A stretch of 64,000 nucleotides of DNA from Pimelobacter simplex. Lineage in GTDB: Bacteria; Actinomycetota; Actinomycetes; Propionibacteriales; Nocardioidaceae. The translations under genes and the position numbers were made by a program. Positions 19,482 through 27,781 of the stretch are shown here, piece by piece; the stretch's first letter is position 1, and each line of letters begins with the position of its first letter. The DNA is taken from NCBI GenBank assembly GCA_016803235.1, contig JADCLI010000005.1, positions 1-64,000 on the forward strand, read 5' to 3'. Under the pieces are notes generated by a model. That model was not told where the DNA came from. It saw only the letters and a list, made by a program, of their open reading frames with translations, and searched no databases.

Positions 19482-19697
19482 ATGGACTCGGACCGGTACG
19501 GCTCCCGGCCGCGCTGGCAGCGGCTGGTGTTCGGCCTGCCGCCGGCGATCGCGCTGATGCTCGTCGGCGGCTACTGGACCCTGCTGTCGTGGGGCGTCAT
19601 CGGCGACGAGACGTCCAACACCTTCTCCATCATCGGGCCGATCCTCGCCGGGTTCGGCGTGGCGCTCGGCTGGGTCGTGCTGCAGCGACGCGACTGA
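19482..19697 (+). CDS. small membrane protein, 71 aa
   Basis: Two predicted membrane segments (about residues 14-36 and 46-66) joined by a short loop, ending in a basic tail. No family recognised. ATG at 19482 begins 24 bases after the last TCCAA element. Converges on the lipoprotein hydrolase gene with 11 bases between stops. Confidence 0.65.
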   Translation: MDSDRYGSRPRWQRLVFGLPPAIALMLVGGYWTLLSWGVIGDETSNTFSIIGPILAGFGVALGWVVLQRRD

Positions 19698-19708
19698 CCC
19701 GTCCGGGG

Positions 19709-20536
19709 TCAGCCGTGGATCCAGGCCGCGACGGTCTCGGCGAGCGGCAGCGGCTGCGCGTCGGCGTCGAGCAGCAGGTCGTAGCCGTGGCCGGACTCGA
19801 CCGGCTCGAACCGGCTGCCCTCGGGCGCCTGTTCGACGATCGCCTGGGCTCCGCTGACCTGGTCCTCGCCCTCGCCGTCGGCCATCGCGACCAGCACCGG
19901 CACCTTCAGCGCCCGGCCGCCGTCGACGACCTCCATCCCGTCCCACTCCACCGGCCCGGACAGGTCCACCGCGGAGTCGACGTCGTCCCGGGTGGCCGCG
20001 GTCATCAGTGCCACGCTGCCGCCCATCGACGCCCCGACGACCACGACCCGGGTCGCCGCCAGCCGGGTCCGTGCCTCGCGCACGGCCACGCCAACCGCAT
20101 CCACCTGACGGGCGCCCTTCCGGTCACCCCGGCACGTCGCCTCGCCGTACCCGCACAGGTCGATCGCGAGCACCTGGACCCCGGGCTCGGCGACCAGGTC
20201 GGCGGCGTACGGCAGCCAGCCGCACAGGCCGTTGCCGTCGGTCTGGTGCAGCAGCACGGCGACCGTCGTGCCGGTCCCGGCCGTCACCGCGGGGATCGTC
20301 CCGACCTCCGGGTCGTCGAGCGTCGTCGGGACGAACCCGGCGTCCGCGACGTCCGCGGGCTGCGGGCCGCACCGGCCGAGCGGTCCGTCGAGTGCCTGCC
20401 ACGGCATCTGCGTGGGCGTCGGGTCCTCCTGGGTCGGGGAGCTGCTCGGTGCGGCGTCCGGCCCGTCGGTGCTGCCTCCGCACCCGGCGAGCGCCAGCGC
20501 CGCGAGGACCATCACTGCCCCGATGCGTGACTTCAT
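19709..20536 (-). CDS. alpha/beta hydrolase lipoprotein
   Basis: 275 aa. A lipoprotein signal with lipobox LAGC (Cys about residue 19) is followed by a Ser/Thr/Pro-rich linker and an alpha/beta hydrolase domain. The nucleophile elbow is GASMGG (around residue 163), a late Asp lies in the VLVAMADGEGED segment, and His is in the ESGHGYDLL segment. Likely a surface-anchored esterase or peptidase-like hydrolase; the substrate is not evident. Ten bases after the VOC gene, so probably co-transcribed with it. Confidence 0.8.
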   Translation of the reverse strand: MKSRIGAVMVLAALALAGCGGSTDGPDAAPSSSPTQEDPTPTQMPWQALDGPLGRCGPQPADVADAGFVPTTLDDPEVGTIPAVTAGTGTTVAVLLHQTDGNGLCGWLPYAADLVAEPGVQVLAIDLCGYGEATCRGDRKGARQVDAVGVAVREARTRLAATRVVVVGASMGGSVALMTAATRDDVDSAVDLSGPVEWDGMEVVDGGRALKVPVLVAMADGEGEDQVSGAQAIVEQAPEGSRFEPVESGHGYDLLLDADAQPLPLAETVAAWIHG

Positions 20537-20546
20537 CGGGACATTC

Positions 20547-21185
20547 TCAACCCTGGCGGCGGATGTGGGGGGAGATCAGCGCGGTCCGCACCGACATCGC
20601 GAGGTCGCGGTGGCGCAGCGTGGTGATCCGCCGGCCCGGCTGGACCGCGTCCTTGACCCGGCCGGTCCGCTCGCCGAGCAGGGCGGCCGCGGCGTCGATG
20701 TCGGCCACCGTGTGGGTCAGCCCCCACAGGCTGGACGCACCCTCGTTCGCGGCATCCGGTGAGCCGACCACCTCGAGGATCACCTCCCCGAGCCGGAAGA
20801 ACACCTGCCGCACCGCAGCCCCGCCGAGGACGCCGTCCCGCTCGCGCCGTACGTCGAGGCCCACGGCCTCCAGCGCGGCGACGGTCCGCGCGAGGTCGGG
20901 TGAGAGCAGCACGACGTGGTCCAGGTGGGTCACCCCGTTGGGGTGGGTCGCGGGCTCGGCGGGACCTGCCGTCGCCGCGGTGGTCGCGATGCCGTCGAGC
21001 TCCGCCGTCTCGCTCGGCACTCCCGCCAGCTCCCAGGCCACGATGCCCGTCCCGCGCTCGCGGCCGACCAGCCTGATCCGGACCGCCCCGACCCGGCAGG
21101 TGCCGTCGTCGTCGACGGCGAAGCCCGCCTCCCGCCAGCTCTCCGGGGGGTCGGCGACGACGAGGTCGGTGAGGAGGACGGTCAC
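20547..21185 (-). CDS. VOC (glyoxalase/bleomycin-resistance) family protein
   Basis: 212 aa with a GTG start at 21185. The central NGVTHLDHVVLLSPDLARTVAAL (around residue 82) is the classical start of a VOC module with a metal-binding His. The C-terminal half holds FRLGEVILEVVG with the expected acidic ligand. Substrate unknown. Confidence 0.75.
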   Translation of the reverse strand: MTVLLTDLVVADPPESWREAGFAVDDDGTCRVGAVRIRLVGRERGTGIVAWELAGVPSETAELDGIATTAATAGPAEPATHPNGVTHLDHVVLLSPDLARTVAALEAVGLDVRRERDGVLGGAAVRQVFFRLGEVILEVVGSPDAANEGASSLWGLTHTVADIDAAAALLGERTGRVKDAVQPGRRITTLRHRDLAMSVRTALISPHIRRQG

Positions 21186-21272
21186 GAGCGGGACCCTAGC
21201 CGTCGCCTCGCCCCGAGAGGGTTCTCGCGGTCCACTCGGGATCCCACCTGACGCCGAGCACCGCGAGACCGG

Positions 21273-21737
21273 TCAGCCGGACCCTCTTCGTACCCCCCGA
21301 CCCAGCCAGCGCGGCACTCGCGCCCGGTAGTCCGCGTACGCCTCGCCGAAGTTGCGCTCCATCGCCGCCTCCTCCGCCGGGACCTGGAGCCGGTCGATGA
21401 GGACGACGAACGCCGCGACCGGGAGCGGGGTGAGCCAGCCGCCGCGGCGCACCGCGTGCGCGGTGAGCAGGCCCGCCATGGCGACGTACATCGGGTTCCG
21501 GGTGAGCCCGAAGGCGCCGCCGGTCACGATGCTGGTGGCCCGAGTGGGATCGATGGGGTTCACCGTCGTGTGGTGGCGGCGGAACTGCGCCATCGCGCTG
21601 GCGTCCAGCGCGAGCGAGGCCGTGGCGATCGCCGCGGCCGCGACCTTGCGCGTCGTCGTGGCCGGGCGGTCGGGCGCGAGCAGGTGCTGCGCGGTCCCCG
21701 CGGCCAGGCCGAGCACGGGAGGCGGTACGACGGGCAC
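21273..21737 (-). CDS. isoprenylcysteine carboxyl methyltransferase-like membrane protein
   Basis: 154 aa with several membrane segments. GGAFGLTRNPMYVAMAGLL, followed by EEAAMERNFGEAYADYRARVPRW, is the signature of the ICMT/PEMT-type phospholipid methyltransferase family, which uses S-adenosylmethionine on lipophilic substrates. GTG start at 21737. The substrate cannot be told from sequence. Confidence 0.82.
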   Translation of the reverse strand: MPVVPPPVLGLAAGTAQHLLAPDRPATTTRKVAAAAIATASLALDASAMAQFRRHHTTVNPIDPTRATSIVTGGAFGLTRNPMYVAMAGLLTAHAVRRGGWLTPLPVAAFVVLIDRLQVPAEEAAMERNFGEAYADYRARVPRWLGRGVRRGSG

Positions 21738-21792
21738 GGTCCGAGCCTGACAGCCGCATGCCGCCCCGGCAATCCCTGCGGACCCGGGTCGC

Positions 21793-22716
21793 TCAGGCCG
21801 GCTCGAGGGCCGGGTCCTCGGCCGGCTTGGGTGGTCGCTCGACGGTGATCACGACCGCGACGGCAGCCACGATCACCAGTCCGCCGACGAGCACGGCGCT
21901 GGTGATCGGCTCGTCGAGCAGGGCCCAGCCGAGGAACACCGCGACGACCGGGTTGACGTAGGCATAGGTCGCGACGAGGCCGATCGGCGCGTTGGCCAGC
22001 AGCCACACGTAGGCACTGAAGCCGACCATCGACCCGATGACGACGAGGTACGACCAGGCGAGCCAGGTCCGGGCGTCGTACGCGAACGGGGTGGGCGACT
22101 CCCCCACCGCGAGCCCGAGCGCCACCATCATCGCGCCGCCCGTCCACATCTCGTGGACCGCGAGCACGAACGGGTCCTTCGGCAGCGTGAGGCGGGGCTG
22201 CACCCAGGAGCCGAACGCCCAGAAGCCGCTCGCCGCCAGCACGAACGCGGCGCCGACGAGCGGGACGTCCCCCTGGCCGCGCCCGCCGAGCACCAGCCAG
22301 GCGAGACCGACGAAGCCGAGCAGCACGCCCAGCACCGACCACCCGCGCGGCCGGTCGCCGCTCGTGAGCCGGTACGCCACCACCCACAGCGGCACCGCGG
22401 CGACCAGCAGCGCGGCGACCCCGCTCGGGGCTCCCTTGCTCTCCCCGATCGCGACCAGGCCGTTGCCCAGCAGCGGCAGCATCAGGCCCAGCAGCGCCGC
22501 ACCGAGCAGCTCCGCACGGGTGACGCCCAGCCGTACGCCGCGCAGCCGCAGCACCGCTCCGAGCAGCAGGCCGGCGGCCACGAACCGCGCCCCCATGCCG
22601 GTCAGCGGCGGCATCTCCTCGACGACGACCCGGATGCCGAGGTACGTGGAGCCCCACACGACGTACACGATCGCGAGCGCGGTCGCGACCATGCCGAGAC
22701 GAGCCTGCCTGTTCAT
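21793..22716 (-). CDS. EamA/DMT family transporter
   Basis: 307-aa protein with about ten membrane segments in two EamA repeats (IVYVVWGSTYLGIRVVVEEM at the start, AYVNPVVAVFLGWALLDEPI near the end). Drug/metabolite superfamily exporter of unknown substrate. ATG at 22716. The first 5 residues are basic, then the first helix begins. Confidence 0.88.
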   Translation of the reverse strand: MNRQARLGMVATALAIVYVVWGSTYLGIRVVVEEMPPLTGMGARFVAAGLLLGAVLRLRGVRLGVTRAELLGAALLGLMLPLLGNGLVAIGESKGAPSGVAALLVAAVPLWVVAYRLTSGDRPRGWSVLGVLLGFVGLAWLVLGGRGQGDVPLVGAAFVLAASGFWAFGSWVQPRLTLPKDPFVLAVHEMWTGGAMMVALGLAVGESPTPFAYDARTWLAWSYLVVIGSMVGFSAYVWLLANAPIGLVATYAYVNPVVAVFLGWALLDEPITSAVLVGGLVIVAAVAVVITVERPPKPAEDPALEPA

Positions 22717-22937
22717 CGCACTCCTGCCTGCACCCTGCCCGGTCACGTCGATCCTGACGAGGACAACAGGGTGCGCGCCACGCGATATTGCGCCGCGGGC
22801 GCGATTGGCAGCGGGTCGACGGAGACTGGCAGTTCCTCGATGCCGCGCGGAAGGAGCAGGCTGTCGAGGTACCGTTGAGTGCCGGGGAGCTGCGCACCAC
22901 GTGTCGGCCGAACCGAGCAGTTCGGAGCGCAGGACCC

Positions 22938-23198
22938 ATGCCACGAAGCGAGGCCCCAGGCCCGTACCCGTCCACCCGGGCGATGCTCGATGCCTGCCAG
23001 GCGGCGGTCGTCGCCGCGCGGGCGCAGCTCGACGACGCGCGTCGACGTGGAGCCCGGCTCGAGATCGACCCGTCGCGCGAGAACCTGGTGGCCGCACTGG
23101 AGAACTACGCCGCCACCATCGAGCGTTCCGGAGCGCCCCTTCCCCCGCGGCTCCACGCAGAGCTCAGCCTCTACCGCAACCTCGGGCACCGCGCCTGA
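22938..23198 (+). CDS. hypothetical protein, 86 aa, helical
   Basis: Short acidic/basic helical protein (ACQAAVVAARAQLDDARRRG, then NLVAALENYAATIERSG). I start it at ATG 22938, which has AGGA seven bases ahead, rather than at the far-upstream GTG, because the upstream stretch has poor coding character. No family recognised. It is followed by 284 bases without a gene before the PAS-ANTAR gene. Confidence 0.6.
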   Translation: MPRSEAPGPYPSTRAMLDACQAAVVAARAQLDDARRRGARLEIDPSRENLVAALENYAATIERSGAPLPPRLHAELSLYRNLGHRA

Positions 23199-23482
23199 CC
23201 CGTGGTCGTCTCGTAGCCGGGAGGTCTGGCCCGGGCGCGCGCGGGTAGCGCCGGTGAAGTCGGCAACGGGACCTGGGAATCTCGGGGTCAGGCCGGCGAG
23301 GCCCTGGCCGGGGAGGTGGGCTCCACGAGACCGGCTGGGGTCGCTCACCCTCCTCTCCCGATGCTCCGTCGTCGTCCGCTCTGCCCCTTCCCGACACCCC
23401 GCACCGAGTGCTTCCATTGCTGGACGGGGTCATCGACCCCTCTCGGGGTGCCGGACGCGCGCCGAGCGGATGGGGAGCAGGC

Positions 23483-24154
23483 ATGGTCGAACAGCCGAGT
23501 ACGCCGACGGGCTCCCCGCGCGTCGGCCGGTTCACCTACGACGTCACGACCAGCACGTGGAAGTGGGACGACGAGGTGTTCCGGATCCACGGCATGGAGC
23601 CGGGAGACATCGAGCCGACGACCGAGTACGTCCTGGGGCGCAAGCACCCCGACGACCGCGACCGGGTCGGCCCGGTCCTCCTCGCGGCCACGAGGACGGG
23701 CGAGCCGTTCAGCGTCTGCTATCGCCTGGACGCCGAGGACGGCGTCGAGCGGCGCGTGGTGCTGGTGTGCGAGGGCGGCGTGTGTGACGCCAGCGCCGAG
23801 GTCCCCGTCACCCAGCTGGACGGCTACTACATCGACCTGACCGACGACTTCGAGCGCGTGGCGAGCGAGGAGGCCAGGGAGGCGGTCGCCGCGTCGGCGG
23901 AGCACCGAGCGACCATCGAGCAGGCCAAGGGCAGCTTGATGCTGGCCTACGGCCTGGACGCGGACCAGGCCTTCGCGATGCTGCGCTGGTGGTCACGCAG
24001 CAAGAACGTCAAGGTCCGCGACCTCGCCGACCATCTCACCCACGTGGCCACCGCCGGCGACCTCACCGACCGCACCCTGCGCCGCACCGTGGACAACCTG
24101 CTCCACGACGGCGCGACCTCGGCACCGACGGTCGATCCTCCTCCCGCACCCTGA
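23483..24154 (+). CDS. PAS-ANTAR domain regulator
   Basis: 223 aa. A PAS-like domain (about residues 15-110, WKWDDEVFRIHGMEPGDIEP) is joined to a C-terminal ANTAR RNA-binding domain (about 145-200, TIEQAKGSLMLAYGLDADQA). ANTAR proteins bind paired hexaloop hairpins in mRNA leaders and act as antiterminators. Start at ATG 23483 behind GGGGAGCAGG. Orphan: no kinase neighbour. It is the last chromosomal gene before the island's left boundary. Confidence 0.85.
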   Translation: MVEQPSTPTGSPRVGRFTYDVTTSTWKWDDEVFRIHGMEPGDIEPTTEYVLGRKHPDDRDRVGPVLLAATRTGEPFSVCYRLDAEDGVERRVVLVCEGGVCDASAEVPVTQLDGYYIDLTDDFERVASEEAREAVAASAEHRATIEQAKGSLMLAYGLDADQAFAMLRWWSRSKNVKVRDLADHLTHVATAGDLTDRTLRRTVDNLLHDGATSAPTVDPPPAP

Positions 24155-24182
24155 GCTCGGGGCGCCGCCGTCGACGGCGCGG

Positions 24183-24202
24183 TCAGACGTCGAAGCGGAA
24201 CG
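24183..24202. repeat. ychF 3'-end att-like repeat, left copy
   Basis: TCAGACGTCGAAGCGGAACG. Read on the minus strand it encodes FRFDV and a stop, the same C-terminal pentapeptide type as YchF (FRFNV at 34627-34645). It differs by one base from the copy at 26669-26688, and by one base from the ychF copy over the shared 15 bases. Likely an old attachment-site remnant. Confidence 0.7.
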
Positions 24203-24228
24203 CGTTGCGCGTCCTCCTGAGCGCACAT

Positions 24229-24242
24229 CGAGGGCAGACGAG
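24229..24242. repeat. arm-like repeat near the left att copy
   Basis: CGAGGGCAGA then CGAG, a 10-base period, 27 bases inside the left att copy. It matches the TGAGGGCAGA repeats found inside the other two att copies (26793-26820, 34576-34602). Confidence 0.45.
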
Positions 24243-24294
24243 TCGCCGCCGCCGCGAGCGCCGAGTCTGAACGGGATTGCCCCTTCACGCCTGG

Positions 24295-25212
24295 TCACAC
24301 GTCGACGACAAGGGTCTGTGAGAAGGAGCGAGACACGCACGGGTAGAAGTACTGAGCATCGTCATTGATCTCGTCGCGGTGCTCAGGCTGACCGTCCACG
24401 ACGCGGAGTCGGCAGGTTCCGCAGACGCCCTCTCGACATCCACCCACGACGCCCATGCCATTGCGCGCGAGGACGTCGAGGACGCTGTCACTTTCTGCGA
24501 CCTCGAGACGCTCACCCGACCGAAGGCACTCGACCTGAAACGCCGTGTTGGGCGCGAACGTCCGCGGCTTCGGTCGAAAACGCTCAACATGAATCGCGTT
24601 CGACCTACCGTCAAACGCAGCTTCGATCGCGGACAGCAACGGCTCGGGGCCGCAGCAGTATATGTCGGCGATGCCGTCGAACTCCTCGGCAATGGCTGAC
24701 AGGTCGGGTCGACCAATCTCATCCTCAGGATAGATGCGTACGTCTGCGGCTGCTGACGCGAGCTCCGAGAGGTAGGCCATGCGGGAACGGCTCCTGCCGG
24801 CGTACACCACGCTGGCGAGATGACCCGCGGCTCGAACCATGGGAAGGATCGGGGTGATACCGATTCCTCCCGCAATGAAGAGGTACCTGGACGCATCCTT
24901 CAGCGAGAATGTCACCCGGGGAGCAGAGATCTCCAGTACTCGTCCGGACGTCAGGTAGTCATGAATGTACTCGGATCCACCTCGGCTCAGTCGCTCGCGA
25001 CCAACGGCGATCCGATAGACGTCTGAGTCAGCAGGGTCCCCACACAGGGAGTACTGCCTCCGTAGCCAGTTCGGCAGCTGAAGATCAATATGAGCCCCTG
25101 GTACCCAGGTTGGCAGCGCTCCCTCGACCCCCCGAAGCGTGAGTTCGACAACGTCCCGCGCGATGATGCGCTTTTCGTCGAGGGTTACGGGGAGAGCATC
25201 AACGGTAGTCAT
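24295..25212 (-). CDS. PDR/VanB-type ferredoxin reductase
   Basis: 305 aa. An FMN/FAD-binding barrel (RQYSLCGDP), an NAD(P)-binding domain (YLFIAGGIGITPILPM) and a C-terminal plant-type [2Fe-2S] domain (GGCREGVCGTC plus a later Cys) form one chain. Such reductases feed electrons to Rieske oxygenases or demethylases, but no oxygenase lies nearby. Start at ATG 25212, 16 bases after the flavoprotein gene stop. Lower GC and more A/T-ending codons than the backbone support acquisition with the island. Confidence 0.88.
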   Translation of the reverse strand: MTTVDALPVTLDEKRIIARDVVELTLRGVEGALPTWVPGAHIDLQLPNWLRRQYSLCGDPADSDVYRIAVGRERLSRGGSEYIHDYLTSGRVLEISAPRVTFSLKDASRYLFIAGGIGITPILPMVRAAGHLASVVYAGRSRSRMAYLSELASAAADVRIYPEDEIGRPDLSAIAEEFDGIADIYCCGPEPLLSAIEAAFDGRSNAIHVERFRPKPRTFAPNTAFQVECLRSGERLEVAESDSVLDVLARNGMGVVGGCREGVCGTCRLRVVDGQPEHRDEINDDAQYFYPCVSRSFSQTLVVDV

Positions 25213-25228
25213 CAGTCCACCCGATTCC

Positions 25229-25879
25229 TCAATACAAGGTCTTGTAGCCATCTTCAGCAAAGCCGTCTATGACGTCGGCGGTCACGCCGTCCATGTGAAG
25301 CTGCTCCTCGACGATTTCGCCCATCGACGGGACCTCGGTGGCAAGGAGCTGGCTCTTCGGGTCCCAGAGCCGCGAACGGATGATGGCTCGGCCGCAATGG
25401 ATATAGGCCTCCTTGACCTCGACGATGATGGCGAGCGAGGGCAGCTTGCCCTCGACCTGGAGACGAGCCAGGACGTCGGGTTCATCCGTCACGTACGCAT
25501 ACCCATTGACCCGCAACGTCTCTCTGTGGCCAGGAACGAGAAAGTTCAGGCCAATCCCGGGGTTGACAGCGATGTTTCGCAGCGAGTCGACGAGCCGGTT
25601 GCCTACTCGATCAGGAATCGCCAAGGTGCGCTCGTCGAGCACTCGCGCGAAACCCGGATAGTCCCCACGAGGAGAACAGTCGAAGTCCCCGTCAACGCCA
25701 CCGGTGGCCATGCACAGAAATGGGGAGTGGGCGATGAACCGGCGCAGGTGACGGTCGAGCTTGTCCTGAACCTTTGCCAGCGTCAGAGTCTCAGGCTCAC
25801 CGATGATGTCCAGCACTCGCTCGATATCTATGCGGCGATACTTGTGCTGGCGGGTCTCTAGGTGCTTCTCGCTTGGCAT
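25229..25879 (-). CDS. pyridoxamine-5'-phosphate-oxidase-like FMN protein (MSMEG_1061 type)
   Basis: 216 aa. A split-barrel flavin protein: FIAHSPFLCMATGGVDGDFDCSPRGD is the typical PPOX core, ending in the DGVTADVIDGFAEDGYKTLY tail. I start at ATG 25879, which has AGAGG seven bases ahead. It probably supplies or uses reduced flavin with the reductase encoded next in the same unit. The true substrate is unknown. Confidence 0.8.
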   Translation of the reverse strand: MPSEKHLETRQHKYRRIDIERVLDIIGEPETLTLAKVQDKLDRHLRRFIAHSPFLCMATGGVDGDFDCSPRGDYPGFARVLDERTLAIPDRVGNRLVDSLRNIAVNPGIGLNFLVPGHRETLRVNGYAYVTDEPDVLARLQVEGKLPSLAIIVEVKEAYIHCGRAIIRSRLWDPKSQLLATEVPSMGEIVEEQLHMDGVTADVIDGFAEDGYKTLY

Positions 25880-26159
25880 CAAGTTGCCTCTCGCCTTCGG
25901 TCGCTGGTCTTTCAACCGTGCAACGTGCGATAAGCGAGCGCCATGGGCGCCAGGCACTCCCGGCCTCGCGCCGCTAGGCGAATTGCCCAAGCGTTGCCCG
26001 CGAAGTCGACAACCACGCTGACCACCCGCGCCGACCTGTGGCGGCAACTAATCTGACCGGGCAGGTTGGGCACGCGGTCGAGGGGTGACCTGCCCTTGAG
26101 GCTGATGTGGCGCGATGAGGATCGTCGGGATGCAGCCAGGCCGGGTTGGTGGCTGTGCG

Positions 26160-26610
26160 TCGGCCTCTGAGGTGGAGGCGAGCTTCTCGATGTCGACGTG
26201 GACCAGCTCGCCGGGAGCGGGGTGCTCGTAGCGGTTCTTGTCGCGTGAGGAGGCCTTGATCCGGGTGCCTGTCGCCGGGTCGGTCCACTTCAACCGCGGC
26301 ACCCGTAGCGGCAGAGGACGCGTGGGCCGTCGATGGGTTCAGGCCGAGGTGGTAGGCGATCGGGGCGATCCGGGCGGTCCCCAACGGCGTGCCATCCGTA
26401 GGTTCAGGATCCGCCGTTCGGTGCCTGGGGCAGCCGGTTCGGGCTGTCGTGCGGGCGGAAGAGCGGTCGCTCATGCCGGCCTTGCCGGACTGACGGTAGC
26501 GGTCGGCCCATCGCCGGGCGGTGGTGGTGCTGACGGAGAACCGTTCGGCTGCTCGGCATGGGACAAGCGCTTGTCGACGATGAGCCAGCCGACCCGACGT
26601 ACCCAACGTC
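26160..26610 (-). pseudogene. decayed IS481 family transposase
   Basis: Minus-strand frames read in order the IS481 N-terminus: AERFSVSTTTARRWADRYRQ, DRSSARTT and IAYHLGLNPSTAH. After a frameshift near 26300 come PRLKW and YEHPAPGELVHVDIEKL. The downstream DDE catalytic core is missing or unreadable, so it is not functional. Terminal inverted repeats were not found. The surrounding 25880-26160 and 26610-26668 show no intact gene. Confidence 0.75.
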
Positions 26611-26668
26611 CGTGGTCAGACACCTGACGAGCCAATACATCGGCTCTGCCTGCGGAAAGAGTCCAACA

Positions 26669-26688
26669 TCAGACGTTGAAGCGGAACG
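26669..26688. repeat. ychF 3'-end att-like repeat, middle copy (attL of the 8-kb element)
   Basis: TCAGACGTTGAAGCGGAACG. On the minus strand it encodes ETFRFNV and a stop, an out-of-place YchF C-terminus. The 15 bases ACGTTGAAGCGGAAC (26673-26687) are identical to 34631-34645 at the real ychF end. Confidence 0.75.
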
Positions 26689-26760
26689 TTTCTTGAGCTT
26701 TTCGACAGTCGTCACCTCTTGGCAAAAGTGCCTCTGACCTGCACAAACGCAGTTTTGTCG

Positions 26761-27081
26761 TCATCGTCCCTTGTGGTCGCTTTCCGTGCTGGTGAGGGCA
26801 GATTGAGGGCAGGCGAGGGCGCGGAGCCGCTTGAACTCGGCCGCGTCCACCTCACCTCGGCAGAGCCGAACGGCCTCCTTGAGGCTGACGTCCTCGACGC
26901 CGCTCAGGTCGCGCAACGCCTCACCTGCGACGACGTCCGCGCGGGGGTCGCGGCCGCGTTGAGCGAGGGCGTTGAGCGCCTTGATGACCAGCATCTCGGT
27001 CAGCCGTGCGCGGCGCAGCAGCTGGCGCCGATGTTCCTCCTCTTTGGCACGCGCCCGGACTCGGCCCAGCTGGCTGGTCAC
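26761..27081 (-). CDS. hypothetical island protein, 106 aa
   Basis: Highly charged helical protein (RARAKEEEHRRQLLRRARLT, then ALNALAQRGRDP). The start is GTG 27081, overlapping the stop of the zinc-ribbon gene (GTGA). The longer in-frame extension conflicts with that gene. Third gene of a coupled HTH-zinc-ribbon-hypothetical cassette. Its last codons overlap the arm-like repeat block, so the C-terminus may have been shaped by that DNA. No family recognised. Confidence 0.6.
   Translation of the reverse strand: MTSQLGRVRARAKEEEHRRQLLRRARLTEMLVIKALNALAQRGRDPRADVVAGEALRDLSGVEDVSLKEAVRLCRGEVDAAEFKRLRALACPQSALTSTESDHKGR
26788..26820. repeat. arm-like repeat cluster inside the left end
   Basis: TGAGGGCAGA (26793), TGAGGGCAGG (26804) and CGAGGGC (26814) at 10-11 base spacing. 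The 33-base block matches 34571-34603 at about 28-29 positions. It overlaps the 3' end of the small gene at 26761-27081. Confidence 0.7.
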
Positions 27082-27434
27082 CAGCGGGTCCGCTCGCGGT
27101 TGGATGGCGTGTTGCGGCTTCCGCGCTCGGTCTGCCGGAGGAGGCGAGCGAGCTCCGCGGCAACACTGCTCCACCTCGCCTCATCCAGCGCCCCACTCAC
27201 GGTCCAGTCCCCCACTTGGCGCAACACGCGCCGGCATGCTGCGGGTGACTGCAGGACCACCTCGACCGCTTGGTCCAGATCCGGTGCCGGCTGGAGGCCG
27301 CGCTCGAGGGCCCGACGCTCGGAGTGGTCAGCCCGTCGGCAAGCATCGCTGCACCATCGTCGAGGACGGCCCGGATGCCGTGGCTGCCCTTCGTAGATCG
27401 GACGACCGCGTTCGCAGGGCCGTTGCGTGATCAC
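27078..27434 (-). CDS. putative zinc-ribbon protein of integrative elements
   Basis: 118 aa. Near the N-terminus it has a Cys-x-n-RWCSDACRR motif (PGRPRRWCSDACRRADHSER), the kind found in small actinobacterial mobile-element proteins, then a helical body (LDQAVEVVLQSPAACRRVLRQ). Start at GTG 27434 overlapping the HTH gene stop (GTGA), downstream of the apparent longer open frame. Role unknown; co-translation with an excisionase-like gene suggests element maintenance. Confidence 0.6.
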   Translation of the reverse strand: MITQRPCERGRPIYEGQPRHPGRPRRWCSDACRRADHSERRALERGLQPAPDLDQAVEVVLQSPAACRRVLRQVGDWTVSGALDEARWSSVAAELARLLRQTERGSRNTPSNRERTRW

Positions 27435-27781
27435 TCGTCCTTCTCCAGGCCCAGGGTCCAGGCGATGACCGCGGCCGAACGCCACCGCAGGTGCTTGCCC
27501 ACCCGGAACCCCTTCGGTCCGTAGCCCGTGTGACGCCAGGAGTAGATCGTCTGCTTCGGCACGCCCAGGTAGTTGGCGACGTCCTCGATCGTCCACAACT
27601 CGCTGTAGTCCATCGGCTTGAGCGGTCGCCGAGCCGGCAGGTCCGGCGCGGGAGCCGCACTGCGGCCGCTCCCCGCGTGGCCCTCAGAACGGCCCCTTGC
27701 CGTTCGCGCGCCCTCTGCTGGAGCCGCGGCCGGCTCACGCCACAGCCCCAGCTGGTCTCCTTCGTCGGCTTGCATGCTCAT
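27431..27781 (-). CDS. AlpA/excisionase-like helix-turn-helix protein
   Basis: 116 aa. After a 55-residue low-complexity N-terminus comes an HTH_17 domain (ELWTIEDVANYLGVPKQTIY, SWRHTGYGPKGFRVGKHLRW, then VIAW). Such proteins act as excisionases or AlpA-type activators of integrase genes. Start at ATG 27781 with AGGAGG six bases ahead. An internal ATG at 27613 would give only the HTH. First gene of the three-gene coupled cassette. Confidence 0.85.
   Translation of the reverse strand: MSMQADEGDQLGLWREPAAAPAEGARTARGRSEGHAGSGRSAAPAPDLPARRPLKPMDYSELWTIEDVANYLGVPKQTIYSWRHTGYGPKGFRVGKHLRWRSAAVIAWTLGLEKDE

Larger units (their letters stand above)
24183..26688. mobile_element. candidate small integrated segment between left and middle att copies
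   Basis: About 2.5 kb bounded by ychF-end repeats at 24183-24202 and 26669-26688. The cargo is two flavin-linked genes of visibly lower GC and a decayed IS481 transposase. No integrase of its own survives. I infer an earlier integration at ychF, later pushed away by a second one. Alternatively the left copy is the original ychF end and the segment accreted by another route. Confidence 0.5.
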
